Shown: piece by piece, positions 53,935 through 62,845 of the stretch
Numbering within the stretch: position 1 is the stretch's first letter
Layout: the number at the start of each line of letters is the position of its first letter
NCBI GenBank assembly: GCA_030645495.1
Contig: JAUSLV010000002.1
Span: forward strand, 186,001 to 250,000
Direction: 5' to 3'
DNA length: 64,000 bases
Source: Actinomycetota bacterium
Lineage (GTDB): Bacteria; Actinomycetota; Acidimicrobiia; Acidimicrobiales; Ilumatobacteraceae
Position numbers and translations under genes: made by a program
The notes under the pieces: generated by a model
What the model was told of the DNA's origin: nothing
Seen by the model: only the letters and a program-made list of their open reading frames with translations
The model's database searches: none

Positions 53935-54178
53935 CTGCAACGAAACACTCCGCGAACTCGAGACCTTCCTCGACGGTGAACTCGACGAGCCCGCGCGCGA
54001 CGCGATCCAGGCCCACCTCGGCGGTTGCATGGACTGCCTGCAGGCGTTCGACTTCCACGCCGAGCTGCGCATCGTGATCCAGCACAAGTGCCAGCACGAT
54101 GAACTGCCGGCCGGCCTGCTGTCGCGGATCGAGATGTGCTTCGGGGAAGACTTCGACGGCGACGGCCGCATCGGCTGA
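53927..54178 (+). CDS. rsrA: Zinc-binding anti-sigma factor (RsrA type)
   Basis: 83 residues. The HX3CX2C motif is HLGGCMDC, plus an early Cys (MSDCNETL) and a later one (HKCQHD), the layout of RsrA, which holds zinc and releases SigR when thiols oxidise. The overlap with the sigma gene and the size fit the pair. The 93-base gap to the next gene holds no clear feature. Confidence 0.9.
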   Translation: MSDCNETLRELETFLDGELDEPARDAIQAHLGGCMDCLQAFDFHAELRIVIQHKCQHDELPAGLLSRIEMCFGEDFDGDGRIG

Positions 54179-54271
54179 GCAGCGGGCCGAGCCCCAAGAA
54201 AACACCGAACGTGCAGCTGTTGGTCACCCCGCGGCGAACACCTGTTCACCGCGCCCTGCGACAGTGCGCTC

Positions 54272-55255
54272 GTGGCCGTGCCGCAGCGCTACCTCATGGT
54301 GTGGATCGGGACCGAGTTCCCGTATCCGTGTCGACTTGCGGCTGAAGCCGTCCTGGCCAACGCGCCCGAGGCCGAACTCGAGATCCACGTCGTCGGCAAC
54401 CCGCCCACGACCCCGTACTTCACGGAGATGTTCGCACCGACAGCACCCGACGCGGCCCGCATCTCGCTGCACCGCGTCGACCTCGACCGCCTGTTCGAGC
54501 CGCCCGTGCGGCGCGTGTACGAACGGATCCCGGCCACCGCCCGCTCGGCGCAGAGCAACCTGGTCCGGCTCGGCCTGCTGCACCAGCGCGGCGGCATCTA
54601 CCTCGACTTCGACACCCTCCTGCTGCGGCCACTGCACGATCTGGCACCCGGCGCGTTCGTGGGCCTCGAGCGGGTGTGGCGCCACGATCGCCAGCGAGTG
54701 ACGAGCGGGCTGACACCGCGCATGATCGCCGGCGCCACCGGATGGGGCATCACGTGGGCGCTGAAGCGGGGCGACTCGCAAGCGCTGCGCGGGGCGGCCC
54801 GCAGCGCTCGTTGGCTGCGGCCGATCGACGACCTGTTCCACGTCGAGCAGGCCAACAACGCCGTGCTCGGCGCCCCCGCCCACTCGGAGTTCACCGAGCA
54901 GCTGCTCGACGCGAGCCGGTTCATCGACCCCACCATCCGTTTCGCGCTCGGGCCGACGCTGGTGCACGACACCGTCGCCGCCACCCCCCGGCTGGCGAAG
55001 GTGCTTCCACCCGAGGTGCTGTACCCGGTGCCGCCCAGCGAAAGCCATCGCTTCTTCGACGACCGGTACCTCGCTCTGCCGCCGAGCGCGGCGATCGTGC
55101 ACTACGTGGGCAGCAACCACGCACGAACGCTGGCCTCGGTGACGCCGGGTGATCGGCGCTTCGGGCGCCCCACGACGTTCTGGCAGCTCGGCCGGATGAT
55201 GGACGAGCGCCGCACGAACGCCGTCGCCCGCGTCGGCGAACTGGAGCGGCGATGA
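54272..55255 (+). CDS. Glycosyltransferase of the DXD capsular-type family (Gly_transf_sug)
   Basis: 327-residue GT. The N-terminus RYLMVWIGTEFPYPC and the metal site GGIYLDFDTLLLRPL (DXD: Asp-Phe-Asp) are typical of the GT32-like group that moves sugars onto polysaccharide. It is the first of eight genes that overlap by about 4 bases. The GTG start lies at the end of a gap with no clear ribosome binding site. It may use GDP- or UDP-sugar; the acceptor is unknown. Confidence 0.83.
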   Translation: MAVPQRYLMVWIGTEFPYPCRLAAEAVLANAPEAELEIHVVGNPPTTPYFTEMFAPTAPDAARISLHRVDLDRLFEPPVRRVYERIPATARSAQSNLVRLGLLHQRGGIYLDFDTLLLRPLHDLAPGAFVGLERVWRHDRQRVTSGLTPRMIAGATGWGITWALKRGDSQALRGAARSARWLRPIDDLFHVEQANNAVLGAPAHSEFTEQLLDASRFIDPTIRFALGPTLVHDTVAATPRLAKVLPPEVLYPVPPSESHRFFDDRYLALPPSAAIVHYVGSNHARTLASVTPGDRRFGRPTTFWQLGRMMDERRTNAVARVGELERR

Positions 55256-56025
55256 GGGTTCAGCTGGTCAGCTGCGTCATGGTCACCCGCGACCGCCCCG
55301 AGTTGGCGCGCCGCGCGGTGCAGTGCTTCCTCGATCAATCGTGGCCCCACAGGGAACTGGTGATCCTCGATGACGGCGACGCCGACTACTCGCCGATGCT
55401 CGATTCGCTGCCGTTGCAAGGGCACCGGGTGCGTTACCACCGCGTGCCCTCGCACCCGAACGTGTTGCTGGGTGCGCTGCGCAACCTCTCGCTCGACCTC
55501 TCCGACGGCGACTGGTGCATCCAGTGGGACGACGACGAGTGGTACCACCCCGACCGGATCGCGATCCAGATGGCGCACCATCGCGGTGTCGCCGGCGTGG
55601 CGCTGCAATGGACCTTGGTCGACGTGCAGTCCGAGGACCGTGGCCGCCTCACATTCCGCGCCGATACCGGCATCGCCACACCGGGCACCATCCTGCACCG
55701 CCGCGACGTGGCGCGCTACCCCAACGTGTCGCGTGGCGAGGATGCCGCGTTCATGCGCGACGTGCGCCGAGCCGGAAACCTGCAGGTGCTGGGCCGCGAG
55801 TTCTCGCACCTGTTCGTTCGTCGCTTCCACGGCGCCAACACCTGGGACGAGCAGCACTTCCTCGCCCGCTTGCGGCGGCGACCGATCGACGTGCCGTCGT
55901 ATGCGCTGGCCAGGTGGTGGCACCACGATCTACGTCGTCACCGAGCCTTCCGGCTGACGGCGAGCGAACAAGCTTCGATCGCCGCACTCGATCACGAGCT
56001 GCAACCGAGCGGCGGCCAACGATGA
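55252..56025 (+). CDS. Family 2 glycosyltransferase
   Basis: 257-residue GT-A enzyme. QLVSCVMVTRDRPELARRAVQCF opens the fold; the DXD-like site is QWDDDEWYHP and a later GEDAAFMRDV segment matches the catalytic region. It overlaps the previous gene by ATGA. Inverting transfer from a nucleotide sugar is expected; the product is part of the glycan made by this cluster. Confidence 0.87.
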   Translation: MRVQLVSCVMVTRDRPELARRAVQCFLDQSWPHRELVILDDGDADYSPMLDSLPLQGHRVRYHRVPSHPNVLLGALRNLSLDLSDGDWCIQWDDDEWYHPDRIAIQMAHHRGVAGVALQWTLVDVQSEDRGRLTFRADTGIATPGTILHRRDVARYPNVSRGEDAAFMRDVRRAGNLQVLGREFSHLFVRRFHGANTWDEQHFLARLRRRPIDVPSYALARWWHHDLRRHRAFRLTASEQASIAALDHELQPSGGQR

Positions 56026-57485
56026 CACCTGGCGAGCTGCAGCCGGTTCGCCGCCGCACCGCCTACATCGCCGTCGGCCAGGCCGCGGTGAAGGGCAGCC
56101 AACTCGTGGTTGCGCTGCTGCTGGTGCACCTGCTCGCCCCGCAGGAGTGGAACCGCACCGCGCTCTTGCTGTCGATCCACCTCGCCGCGGTCACGCTGGG
56201 AACGCTCAACCTGCAGCACGGCCTGCTGTTCTTCTTCGGCACCGTGCCCAACCAGCGGGCGCTCATCGTGCGGACCGCACTGCTGATGGCGAGCACCGGC
56301 GCGATCATCGCGCTGGTACTGACGTTGGCGGCCGACGCGATCGGCGGCTCGGTGGGTGTCAGCCGCTGGATCCCGTGGATCGGCGTCGCGATCCTGCTGG
56401 AACTGCCCACGGCGTGCGCCACCACCACGTTCATCGCCCTCGAGCGGGCCAGGGCCGCCGCCTGGTGGGACATCTCCACCACGGTCGTGCAGTTGGCCGC
56501 GGTCGCCGTACCCGCCGGCCTCGGGTTGGGCACCGGCGGCGTGGTGGCCGGCCTCGTCGTGGCCGCCGCAGTGCGTTGCGCCGCGTTCGCGATCGTGGTG
56601 CGGCGCACCAGCTCGGGGCCGTGGCTGGGGCTGCCGGCGGGCACGCTGGCCGCGCAACTCCGCTACGGCGTGCCCCTCGGGCTGACGCTCGCGGCGGGCG
56701 TGCTGAACCGCAGCATCGACAAATGGTTCATCGCCGCCTTCCGCCCGGGCGACATCGGCGTGTACACGATCGCCGCGCAAGAGATCCCCCTGCTGTCCGT
56801 GCTGCCCTATGCCGGTGGCGCTGCGGTCGCCGCCCAACTCGTCGCCGACTTCCGCTCCGGGCGCACCGAGTCGGCCCGCGCGTGGTGGTTGCACCAGACC
56901 GCGACCATGTCGAAGCTGGTGGTGCCGGTGTCCGTGGGCGTGGTGCTGGTGGCACCACAGCTGTTCGCCCTGCTGGTGGGGCCCACCGGCGCGGCCGGCG
57001 TGCTGTCGTTCCAGCTGTTCACCGCCATCACGATGCACCGTGTCGCCGAGTACGGCCTGCTGCTGCGTGCAGCCGATCGCAACCGCAGCCTGGTCGGGGC
57101 CGCCTGCGTGCTGCTGGCGGCCAACGCGGTGCTCGCCGGCATCGGTGCCGCAATGTGGGGCATGGCCGGCGCTGCTGCCGGCACCCTCGCGGCCAACATC
57201 GTCGCCTGGCTGGTGGTGCTGCGCCAGGTGGCCACCGCCCTCGGCACCTCGGTGGCAGCTGCCTTCCCCTGGCGCGACTGGACCGCGGCGCTGGGTTCGT
57301 CGGCTGTCGCCGCCGGAGTGGCGATACTGGCCGGCACGTGGGTGGCACACACGTGGCCCGGCGCAGATGTCGCCGGCAGCGCGTGGCCGGTGATGCTCGC
57401 CAAGGTCGGCGTGTTCACCACCACGGTCGTGATCGCCGGCCGCCTGCCGCTGCTCGCCCGCACCCCGGTGAGGTCTGCGCCATGA
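56022..57485 (+). CDS. Wzx-like flippase / polysaccharide biosynthesis membrane protein
   Basis: 487-residue integral membrane protein with about 12-14 helices. The start YIAVGQAAVKGSQLVVALLLVHLLAP and internal YGVPLGLTLAAGVLNRSIDKWFIAAF, DIGVYTIAAQEIPLLSVLP are the pattern of MATE/Wzx-type oligosaccharide flippases, which move lipid-linked repeat units across the membrane. It overlaps the upstream and downstream genes by 4 bases. A Wzy-like polymerase was not found, so the glycan may be transferred whole. Confidence 0.87.
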   Translation: MTPGELQPVRRRTAYIAVGQAAVKGSQLVVALLLVHLLAPQEWNRTALLLSIHLAAVTLGTLNLQHGLLFFFGTVPNQRALIVRTALLMASTGAIIALVLTLAADAIGGSVGVSRWIPWIGVAILLELPTACATTTFIALERARAAAWWDISTTVVQLAAVAVPAGLGLGTGGVVAGLVVAAAVRCAAFAIVVRRTSSGPWLGLPAGTLAAQLRYGVPLGLTLAAGVLNRSIDKWFIAAFRPGDIGVYTIAAQEIPLLSVLPYAGGAAVAAQLVADFRSGRTESARAWWLHQTATMSKLVVPVSVGVVLVAPQLFALLVGPTGAAGVLSFQLFTAITMHRVAEYGLLLRAADRNRSLVGAACVLLAANAVLAGIGAAMWGMAGAAAGTLAANIVAWLVVLRQVATALGTSVAAAFPWRDWTAALGSSAVAAGVAILAGTWVAHTWPGADVAGSAWPVMLAKVGVFTTTVVIAGRLPLLARTPVRSAP

Positions 57486-58771
57486 GCCTCGAACTCGAAC
57501 TCACCACGCGGCGGCTCACCCCGACAGCGACGCTGCCCGTGTCGCTGCGCCCCGATCGCACCCGCACCCGGCAGCCGCGCACCGCCAGGGTGGCACCTTC
57601 CCTGCGCCGGTTCCTGCTGTTCCAAGGGCTCTCGCAGGGGGCCGATGCGGCCACCACCGTCACGCTCGCGCAGGTGGTGGTGTTCTCCCTCGAACGCGGT
57701 GCCACGCCTGCCACCGTGGTGCGCGCGCTGGCCACCGGCGCAGTGCCGTACTTTCTCGCGCTGCCGGTCGCCGGGCTGATCTCCGACAGGTGGGCGCGGC
57801 GGCGCACGTTGGCGGTAGCACAGGTGCTGCGGGCGCTGCTGACGCTCGGCGCGACGGCCGTGCCGCTCACGCGCAGCATCCCGCTGGGCTACGCCTTCGT
57901 CATCGCGCTCTTGGCCACCAGCGGCTTCTGCACGTCGGTGCGATCGGCGTCGCTGCCGCACGTGGTGGACCCGCAGCGACTGGTCGCCGCCAACTCATGG
58001 TCGTCGCTCGTCGCCAAGTTCGCGGGCATGCTGGCGCTGGCTGGCGCTGTCGTCGTCGGCCGCTCGCACCCCGTGCCGTTCCTGGTGTTCGCCGCGGCGC
58101 TGCACCTCCTGGCCGCCGTCGGGTTCGGCACCTGGCGCCGCGACCTGGGCGGTCACGGTTGGCCGGCGTGCACGATCCACTTCGGGCAGATCCTGCGGCG
58201 GGCGTCATCGCTGGTCACCAGCCCGCCGGTCAGCACGCCAGTGCGCGCGGCGCTCGGGCACCGGCTGCTGCAGGGCGCAACGATGATGACGTTCGTGGTG
58301 ATCGCCGAAGAGCGCTTCCACCTCGGGGCCTCCGGCTATGCCACGGCGATCGGTGCCACGGCCGTGGGCACGTTCCTCGGCACGGCCATCACGCCGGCAC
58401 TGCTCGCTCGCCACAGCCCCGACCGCTGCGGTGTCGTCGCCTGGATGATGGGCGCCGCCGCGCTGCTCGTGGCGTTCCTGCTGATGCACCCGGCCGCCGC
58501 GATCGTCGCGCTGGTCGTGGTGGGCGGTGGCTTCCAGGTTGCCCGCCTGCTGGCCGACACGACGGTGCAGGTTGCGGTGCTCGACGATGCGCTCGGGCGG
58601 GTGTACTCGCTGTACGACGCCTCGTTCCACGTCGCCCTGCTCAGCGGGGCCGTGCTCGCCTTCCTGGTTCCCGGGCTGGGTTCGGCGCCGCCGCTGCTGG
58701 CGCTCGCCCTGCTGCACCTCACCGCCGGTCTCCTGCGCCACCGCACACACCTTGTTGGAAAGGCCTCCTGA
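57482..58771 (+). CDS. MFS transporter in the glycan cluster
   Basis: 429-residue membrane protein with about 12 helices after a 40-residue basic N-terminus. MFS motif A is visible as GLISDRWARRRTL. Alone it would be a drug-type exporter, but it is embedded in the glycan operon with ATGA overlaps on both sides, so a role in substrate or glycan precursor handling is possible. Nothing in its sequence names the substrate. Confidence 0.82.
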   Translation: MSLELELTTRRLTPTATLPVSLRPDRTRTRQPRTARVAPSLRRFLLFQGLSQGADAATTVTLAQVVVFSLERGATPATVVRALATGAVPYFLALPVAGLISDRWARRRTLAVAQVLRALLTLGATAVPLTRSIPLGYAFVIALLATSGFCTSVRSASLPHVVDPQRLVAANSWSSLVAKFAGMLALAGAVVVGRSHPVPFLVFAAALHLLAAVGFGTWRRDLGGHGWPACTIHFGQILRRASSLVTSPPVSTPVRAALGHRLLQGATMMTFVVIAEERFHLGASGYATAIGATAVGTFLGTAITPALLARHSPDRCGVVAWMMGAAALLVAFLLMHPAAAIVALVVVGGGFQVARLLADTTVQVAVLDDALGRVYSLYDASFHVALLSGAVLAFLVPGLGSAPPLLALALLHLTAGLLRHRTHLVGKAS

Positions 58772-59940
58772 TGCTCCCCTTCCGCCGTGGCCCACGCCCC
58801 GTCCGCGCCGGCGTGATGCGCGTCGCGATCGTCGCCGAGTCGTTCCTGCCGGCCGTGAACGGCGTCACCAACTCGGTGCTGCGCACGGTCGAGCACCTGC
58901 GCGCCGGTGGGCACGAGGTGTTGCTGATCGCCCCCGGCCCCGGCCCCAGCGAGCACGAAGGGGTGCGCGTCGAACGCGTTCGCGCGTTCAGCCTGCCGGG
59001 TTACGACGAGGTGCGTGTCGGTTCGCCGGTCACTCGCCTCACGTCGATCCTGCGCGACTTCGATCCGCACGTGGTGCACCTCGCCGCGCCCACGATGCTC
59101 GGCGCGGCGGGCATGCGCGCCGCGGGCGTGCTCGATCTCCCCACCGTCGCCGTGTTCCAGACCGATCTCGCCGGGTTCGCCCGCCGCTACCGCCTCGGGC
59201 TGGCCTCGCCGCTGCTGTGGGCGTGGCTGCGGCGGATCCACGAGCAGGCCACCGTCACGCTCGCCCCCTCCACGTCGGCGGCCTGGACGCTCACTGCCCA
59301 CGGCATCCCCCGCGTCGAGCGGTGGATGCGTGGCGTCGACCTGCAACGGTTCCACCCGCAGCACCGCGACCCCGCCACTCGCCACAGCCTGGCCCCGAAC
59401 GACGAGGTCATCGTCGGCTTCGTCGGCCGCTTGGCGAAGGAGAAGCAGGTGCACCGGCTGGCGCCGTTGACCGCGCTGGCGAACACCAAGGTCGTGATCG
59501 TGGGCGACGGCCCCGAACGGGCTCGTCTCGAACGACAACTGCCGCGAGCCACGTTCACCGGCTTCCGCGCGGGGCTCGAACTCAGCCAGATGCACGCGTC
59601 GTTCGATGTGTTCGCCCACACCGGCCTCGACGAAACGTTCTGCCAGGCGGTGCAAGAGGCGCTGGCGTCGGGCGTGCCCGTGGTGGCTCCGGCAGCGGGC
59701 GGCCCGATCGATCTCGTGACTCACGGCGCGAACGGCTACCTCTGGTCGCCCGAGCAACCGGAGATGCTGGTGGGCGGTGTCGCCGAGCTGGCCGCATCGC
59801 CGGTTCGTCGGCAGGCAATGGGGCTCGCGGCTCGGCACAGCGTGGAGGGCCGGCCCTGGTCGGCAGTGATGGCCGAGCTCAGCGAGCACTACCGCCGCAG
59901 CATCGACGGCACCGGCAGCGTGCGCGAGTTGGTCGCATGA
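58771..59940 (+). CDS. Family 4 glycosyltransferase, MgtA/PimB-like
   Basis: 389-residue GT-B enzyme. ESFLPAVNGVTNSVLRTVEHL, GGHEVLLIAPGPGPSEHEGV, VGFVGRLAKEKQVHRLAPL, and the nucleotide-sugar site GLDETFCQAVQEALASGVPVV match the MgtA/PimB mannosyltransferases that build mannosylated glycolipids (often GDP-mannose). The start overlaps the MFS stop (TGATG). Confidence 0.87.
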   Translation: MLPFRRGPRPVRAGVMRVAIVAESFLPAVNGVTNSVLRTVEHLRAGGHEVLLIAPGPGPSEHEGVRVERVRAFSLPGYDEVRVGSPVTRLTSILRDFDPHVVHLAAPTMLGAAGMRAAGVLDLPTVAVFQTDLAGFARRYRLGLASPLLWAWLRRIHEQATVTLAPSTSAAWTLTAHGIPRVERWMRGVDLQRFHPQHRDPATRHSLAPNDEVIVGFVGRLAKEKQVHRLAPLTALANTKVVIVGDGPERARLERQLPRATFTGFRAGLELSQMHASFDVFAHTGLDETFCQAVQEALASGVPVVAPAAGGPIDLVTHGANGYLWSPEQPEMLVGGVAELAASPVRRQAMGLAARHSVEGRPWSAVMAELSEHYRRSIDGTGSVRELVA

Positions 59941-60725
59941 GCGGCAAGGTCGTCATCTCGCTGCACGACGTCGCGCCCGGCTCGGAGCACGCGTCGCGCA
60001 AGTGGCTGCAGATCGTCGAGCGCCACGGCATGCGGGCCAGCCTGCTGGTGATCGCCGGCCCGTGGCGCGGCCACTCGCTGGCCGGCGACGACCGCTTCGC
60101 CGAATGGCTGCGGCAGGCGCAAGGGCGCGGCCACGAGCTGGTGCTGCACGGCTGGCATCACCATGCCGTGCGCGATGCGCTGGCCACCCCTTCGGCACTG
60201 CACCGCCTCTACGGCGCCGCCCGCGCCCGCGGGTGCGCGGAGTTCCACGAACTCGGGGTCGACGCTGCCCGCCGGCGGATCGAGGCCGGCCAGGCAGTGA
60301 TGCACCACCACGGGTTCGACCCTCGCGGCTTCACCCCGCCGGGCTGGCTGGCCTCGGCCGGAACGCTGCAGGCCTTGCGGGAACTCGGTTTCGCCTACAC
60401 CACCACGCAGTGGTCGGTGCACGACCTGCGCAGCGACCAGCGGCTGCAGCTGATGGCCACCTCGCAGCGCCCTGGCAGCCGGCTGGCCCGCCCGGCGGCG
60501 GCGGCCAACGAACGGCTGGCCCAGCGCCGCTTCGCCGCCGGCCGCAGCCTGCGGTTGGCGCTGCACCCCGACGACCTGGGCACCCCCGGCCTGCGCGCCT
60601 CCACCGAGCGCACACTCGCCGACGCGCTGGTGAACGGCATCGAGTCGCTCACCTACGGCGAGCTCGTCAGCCGCGTCGCACCGGCCGTACGCCACGCGGC
60701 GGGCACGAAGGTGGGAGCGGCATGA
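59937..60725 (+). CDS. DUF2334 polysaccharide-deacetylase-like protein
   Basis: 262 residues. VVISLHDVAPGSEHASRKW opens the NodB-like fold with the early HD pair; the GHELVLHGWHHH segment supplies the next metal-binding His residues. DUF2334 is a branch of deacetylases whose substrate is not settled. ATGA overlaps join it to both neighbours. It may de-acylate the glycan or its lipid carrier. Confidence 0.85.
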   Translation: MSGKVVISLHDVAPGSEHASRKWLQIVERHGMRASLLVIAGPWRGHSLAGDDRFAEWLRQAQGRGHELVLHGWHHHAVRDALATPSALHRLYGAARARGCAEFHELGVDAARRRIEAGQAVMHHHGFDPRGFTPPGWLASAGTLQALRELGFAYTTTQWSVHDLRSDQRLQLMATSQRPGSRLARPAAAANERLAQRRFAAGRSLRLALHPDDLGTPGLRASTERTLADALVNGIESLTYGELVSRVAPAVRHAAGTKVGAA

Positions 60726-61879
60726 GGATCGTGCAGCTGGCCAACTTCTACTCGGAAACCTCGGGCGGCCTACGGACCGCACTGCACTCGCTGGCCGCGG
60801 AGTACACCGCCGCCGGCCACGAGGTGGTGCGGATCGTGCCCGGCGCGCGCCCCGGCGAACGACAGCTGGGGTCAGCCCGCCACATCGAGGTTGCCGGCAT
60901 GCGCCTCGGCAGCACCGGATACCGGGTGGTCACCGACCACGCGGCGCTCGGACGGCTGCTCGCGCAGTTGGCCCCCGACGTGATCGAGTTGTCCGACAAG
61001 ACGACGATGGTGGGGCCCGCCGGCCGGATGCGCGCACAGCACGGCATGCCGGTGGTGCTGCTGTCGCACGAACGAATCGATGCCATCCTGCGCGGCAAGG
61101 TGCCGCGTGGGGTGCCGCTCACCCGCTTGGCCGACACGTGGAACCGGCGGCTGGCCCGCCAGTGCGACGCCGTTGTGTGCGCCTCCACGTTCGCCGCGGT
61201 CGAGTGGGTTCGCGTGCGTGCGCCGCGAGTCGAGCGGATCGCCCTCGGCGTCGACCTCTCCGTCTTCGCCCCCGACCCTGCCGCGCACGCAGGTACCTCG
61301 TCCGCGCTGCAACTCGTGTGCGTGGGCCGGCTCTCGTCGGAGAAGAACCCGGCATTGGCGATCGAGACGGTGCGCGCCTTGGTGGCGCGCCGGGTGCACT
61401 GCGAGTTGCACATGGTGGGCGACGGCCCGCTGGCCTCCACGCTCCGCGCCGACGCCGGCGACCTGCCCGTGCGGTTCCACGGCCATGTCGGCGACCGCGC
61501 TCAGGTCGCTGCGCTGCTGCGCCGGGCCGACGTGGCACTCGCCCCCTGCACCGTCGAGACGTTCGGGTTGTCGGCGCTCGAAGCGATGGCCTGCGGCACC
61601 CCGGTGGTGGTGTCGCCGAAGGGCGCGCTGGGCGAGCTGATCGCGGCCGGAACCGGGGCCATCGCCGACGCCACCCCGAACGCGTTCGCGGCAGCCGTGG
61701 TCGACGTGGCCCGCTGCGACCGGCGCATCGCCACCATCTTCACCCGCGCCCATGCCGAGCGTTTCCCCTGGAGCGCCACCGGGAAACGAATGCTGCAGCT
61801 GATGGGTCGCTTGATCGACGAGCGCAGCGCACGCAGCCTGCACCCCTCGGCACCACAGGCGCTGCACCTCCGTGGCTGA
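60722..61879 (+). CDS. Family 4 glycosyltransferase
   Basis: 385-residue GT-B enzyme. QLANFYSETSGGLRTALHSLA opens the acceptor domain; the donor domain has LVCVGRLSSEKNPALAIETV and TFGLSALEAMACGTPVVVSP with the E-x7-E pattern. It is in the same family as the GT 1 kb upstream but too different to be a recent copy. Overlaps of 4 and 8 bases join it to its neighbours. Confidence 0.88.
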   Translation: MRIVQLANFYSETSGGLRTALHSLAAEYTAAGHEVVRIVPGARPGERQLGSARHIEVAGMRLGSTGYRVVTDHAALGRLLAQLAPDVIELSDKTTMVGPAGRMRAQHGMPVVLLSHERIDAILRGKVPRGVPLTRLADTWNRRLARQCDAVVCASTFAAVEWVRVRAPRVERIALGVDLSVFAPDPAAHAGTSSALQLVCVGRLSSEKNPALAIETVRALVARRVHCELHMVGDGPLASTLRADAGDLPVRFHGHVGDRAQVAALLRRADVALAPCTVETFGLSALEAMACGTPVVVSPKGALGELIAAGTGAIADATPNAFAAAVVDVARCDRRIATIFTRAHAERFPWSATGKRMLQLMGRLIDERSARSLHPSAPQALHLRG

Positions 61880-62618
61880 GCCGGTGGAGGTGCGCCCGCT
61901 GGCGTGGCATGGCGCGTCGGCGGCCGCCGACGACGCCCACATTCGCGGCCTGTTCGGCGCGACGATGCTGCTCGGCGGCGCGAACCGCTTTCCCCTCGCC
62001 CTGCTCGACGAGTACACCGAGGTGTGCCTGGGCTGGTACCTGCGCGCGGGTCGCGCCGATGTCGGGCTGGCGGTCGACACCGACGGCACACCGCTGGGCT
62101 ACGCGCTCGTGTGCGCCGACAACGCCGCCCAGGCCGCCGAAGCGCGGCGGGCGACGATCCGCTTGGCCCGGCGGGTGAGCGCGCGGCTGGTGACTGCCCG
62201 GCTCGACCCGGCCAGCCGCCGCTTCTACGCTCACCGGCTCCGCGATTCCGTTGCGCTGTGGCGAACCCAGCACGAGCCGCCGATGCCCGCACACGCGCAT
62301 CTCAACGTCGGGGCGGGTTCGCGATCGGGGCGCGCCGCCGCGACTCTGCGCGACCACATCGACGAGCGCTGCCGGCTGCGCGGGTTGGCGGGTTGGTACG
62401 GCGAGATCAATGCCAAGGCGGGCCACCGCGAGCAGGCGCTCGAGCGGTTGCAGCTGCACGTGCTGCACCGCACACCCAACCACACGCTCAGCCGCGCCCT
62501 CGGGGCGCCGGTGCTGCGCCTCACCGTCGTGCGCGACCTCGGCACGCTCGCCGCGGCCGAGCGGGCCGAGCGGGCCCAGCGGGCGGGGCGGCCCGGATTG
62601 GCTCCGGCCCGGCCCTGA
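61872..62618 (+). CDS. Unassigned protein, GNAT-like N-terminus
   Basis: 248 residues, last gene of the glycan cluster. The first 150 residues (FPLALLDEYTEVCLGWYLRAG, AVDTDGTPLGYALVCADN) resemble the beta sheet of GNAT acetyltransferases, but the acetyl-CoA loop is not clear. The C-terminal part is rich in Ala and Arg. GTG is the start and overlaps the preceding stop by 8 bases. Function within the cluster unknown; an acyl transfer to a sugar is a guess. Confidence 0.65.
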   Translation: MAEPVEVRPLAWHGASAAADDAHIRGLFGATMLLGGANRFPLALLDEYTEVCLGWYLRAGRADVGLAVDTDGTPLGYALVCADNAAQAAEARRATIRLARRVSARLVTARLDPASRRFYAHRLRDSVALWRTQHEPPMPAHAHLNVGAGSRSGRAAATLRDHIDERCRLRGLAGWYGEINAKAGHREQALERLQLHVLHRTPNHTLSRALGAPVLRLTVVRDLGTLAAAERAERAQRAGRPGLAPARP

Positions 62619-62636
62619 CTGGCTACGCTGACACCC

Positions 62637-62783
62637 ATGCTCGCGGAAATCTTCCACTGGTGGCTGGGTGTCGGCCTCACGATCATCTGTGTCGCCGCAA
62701 CCCTCGGGATCGTCGGCGGCTACATCAAGAAGGTCGTCGCCCCGCAGTACCCGGGCCGCCGCCACCGCCGCGACGAAGACTGA
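62637..62783 (+). CDS. 48-residue membrane protein
   Basis: Short gene below usual length limits. TACGCT (62624-62629) lies 7 bases before the ATG. The protein begins MLAEIFHWWLG, has one helix (LTIICVAATLGIVGG) and ends YIKKVVAPQYPGRRHRRDED with a basic C-terminus, as expected for a single-pass protein with its tail in the cytoplasm. It lies just upstream of tilS and the two may be co-transcribed. Function unknown. Confidence 0.7.
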   Translation: MLAEIFHWWLGVGLTIICVAATLGIVGGYIKKVVAPQYPGRRHRRDED

Positions 62784-62845
62784 TCGCGAGCCCGGTCACG
62801 CCCGCGCCCCTCACCGACCACGGGGCACAGCACCTACGCGAGTCG

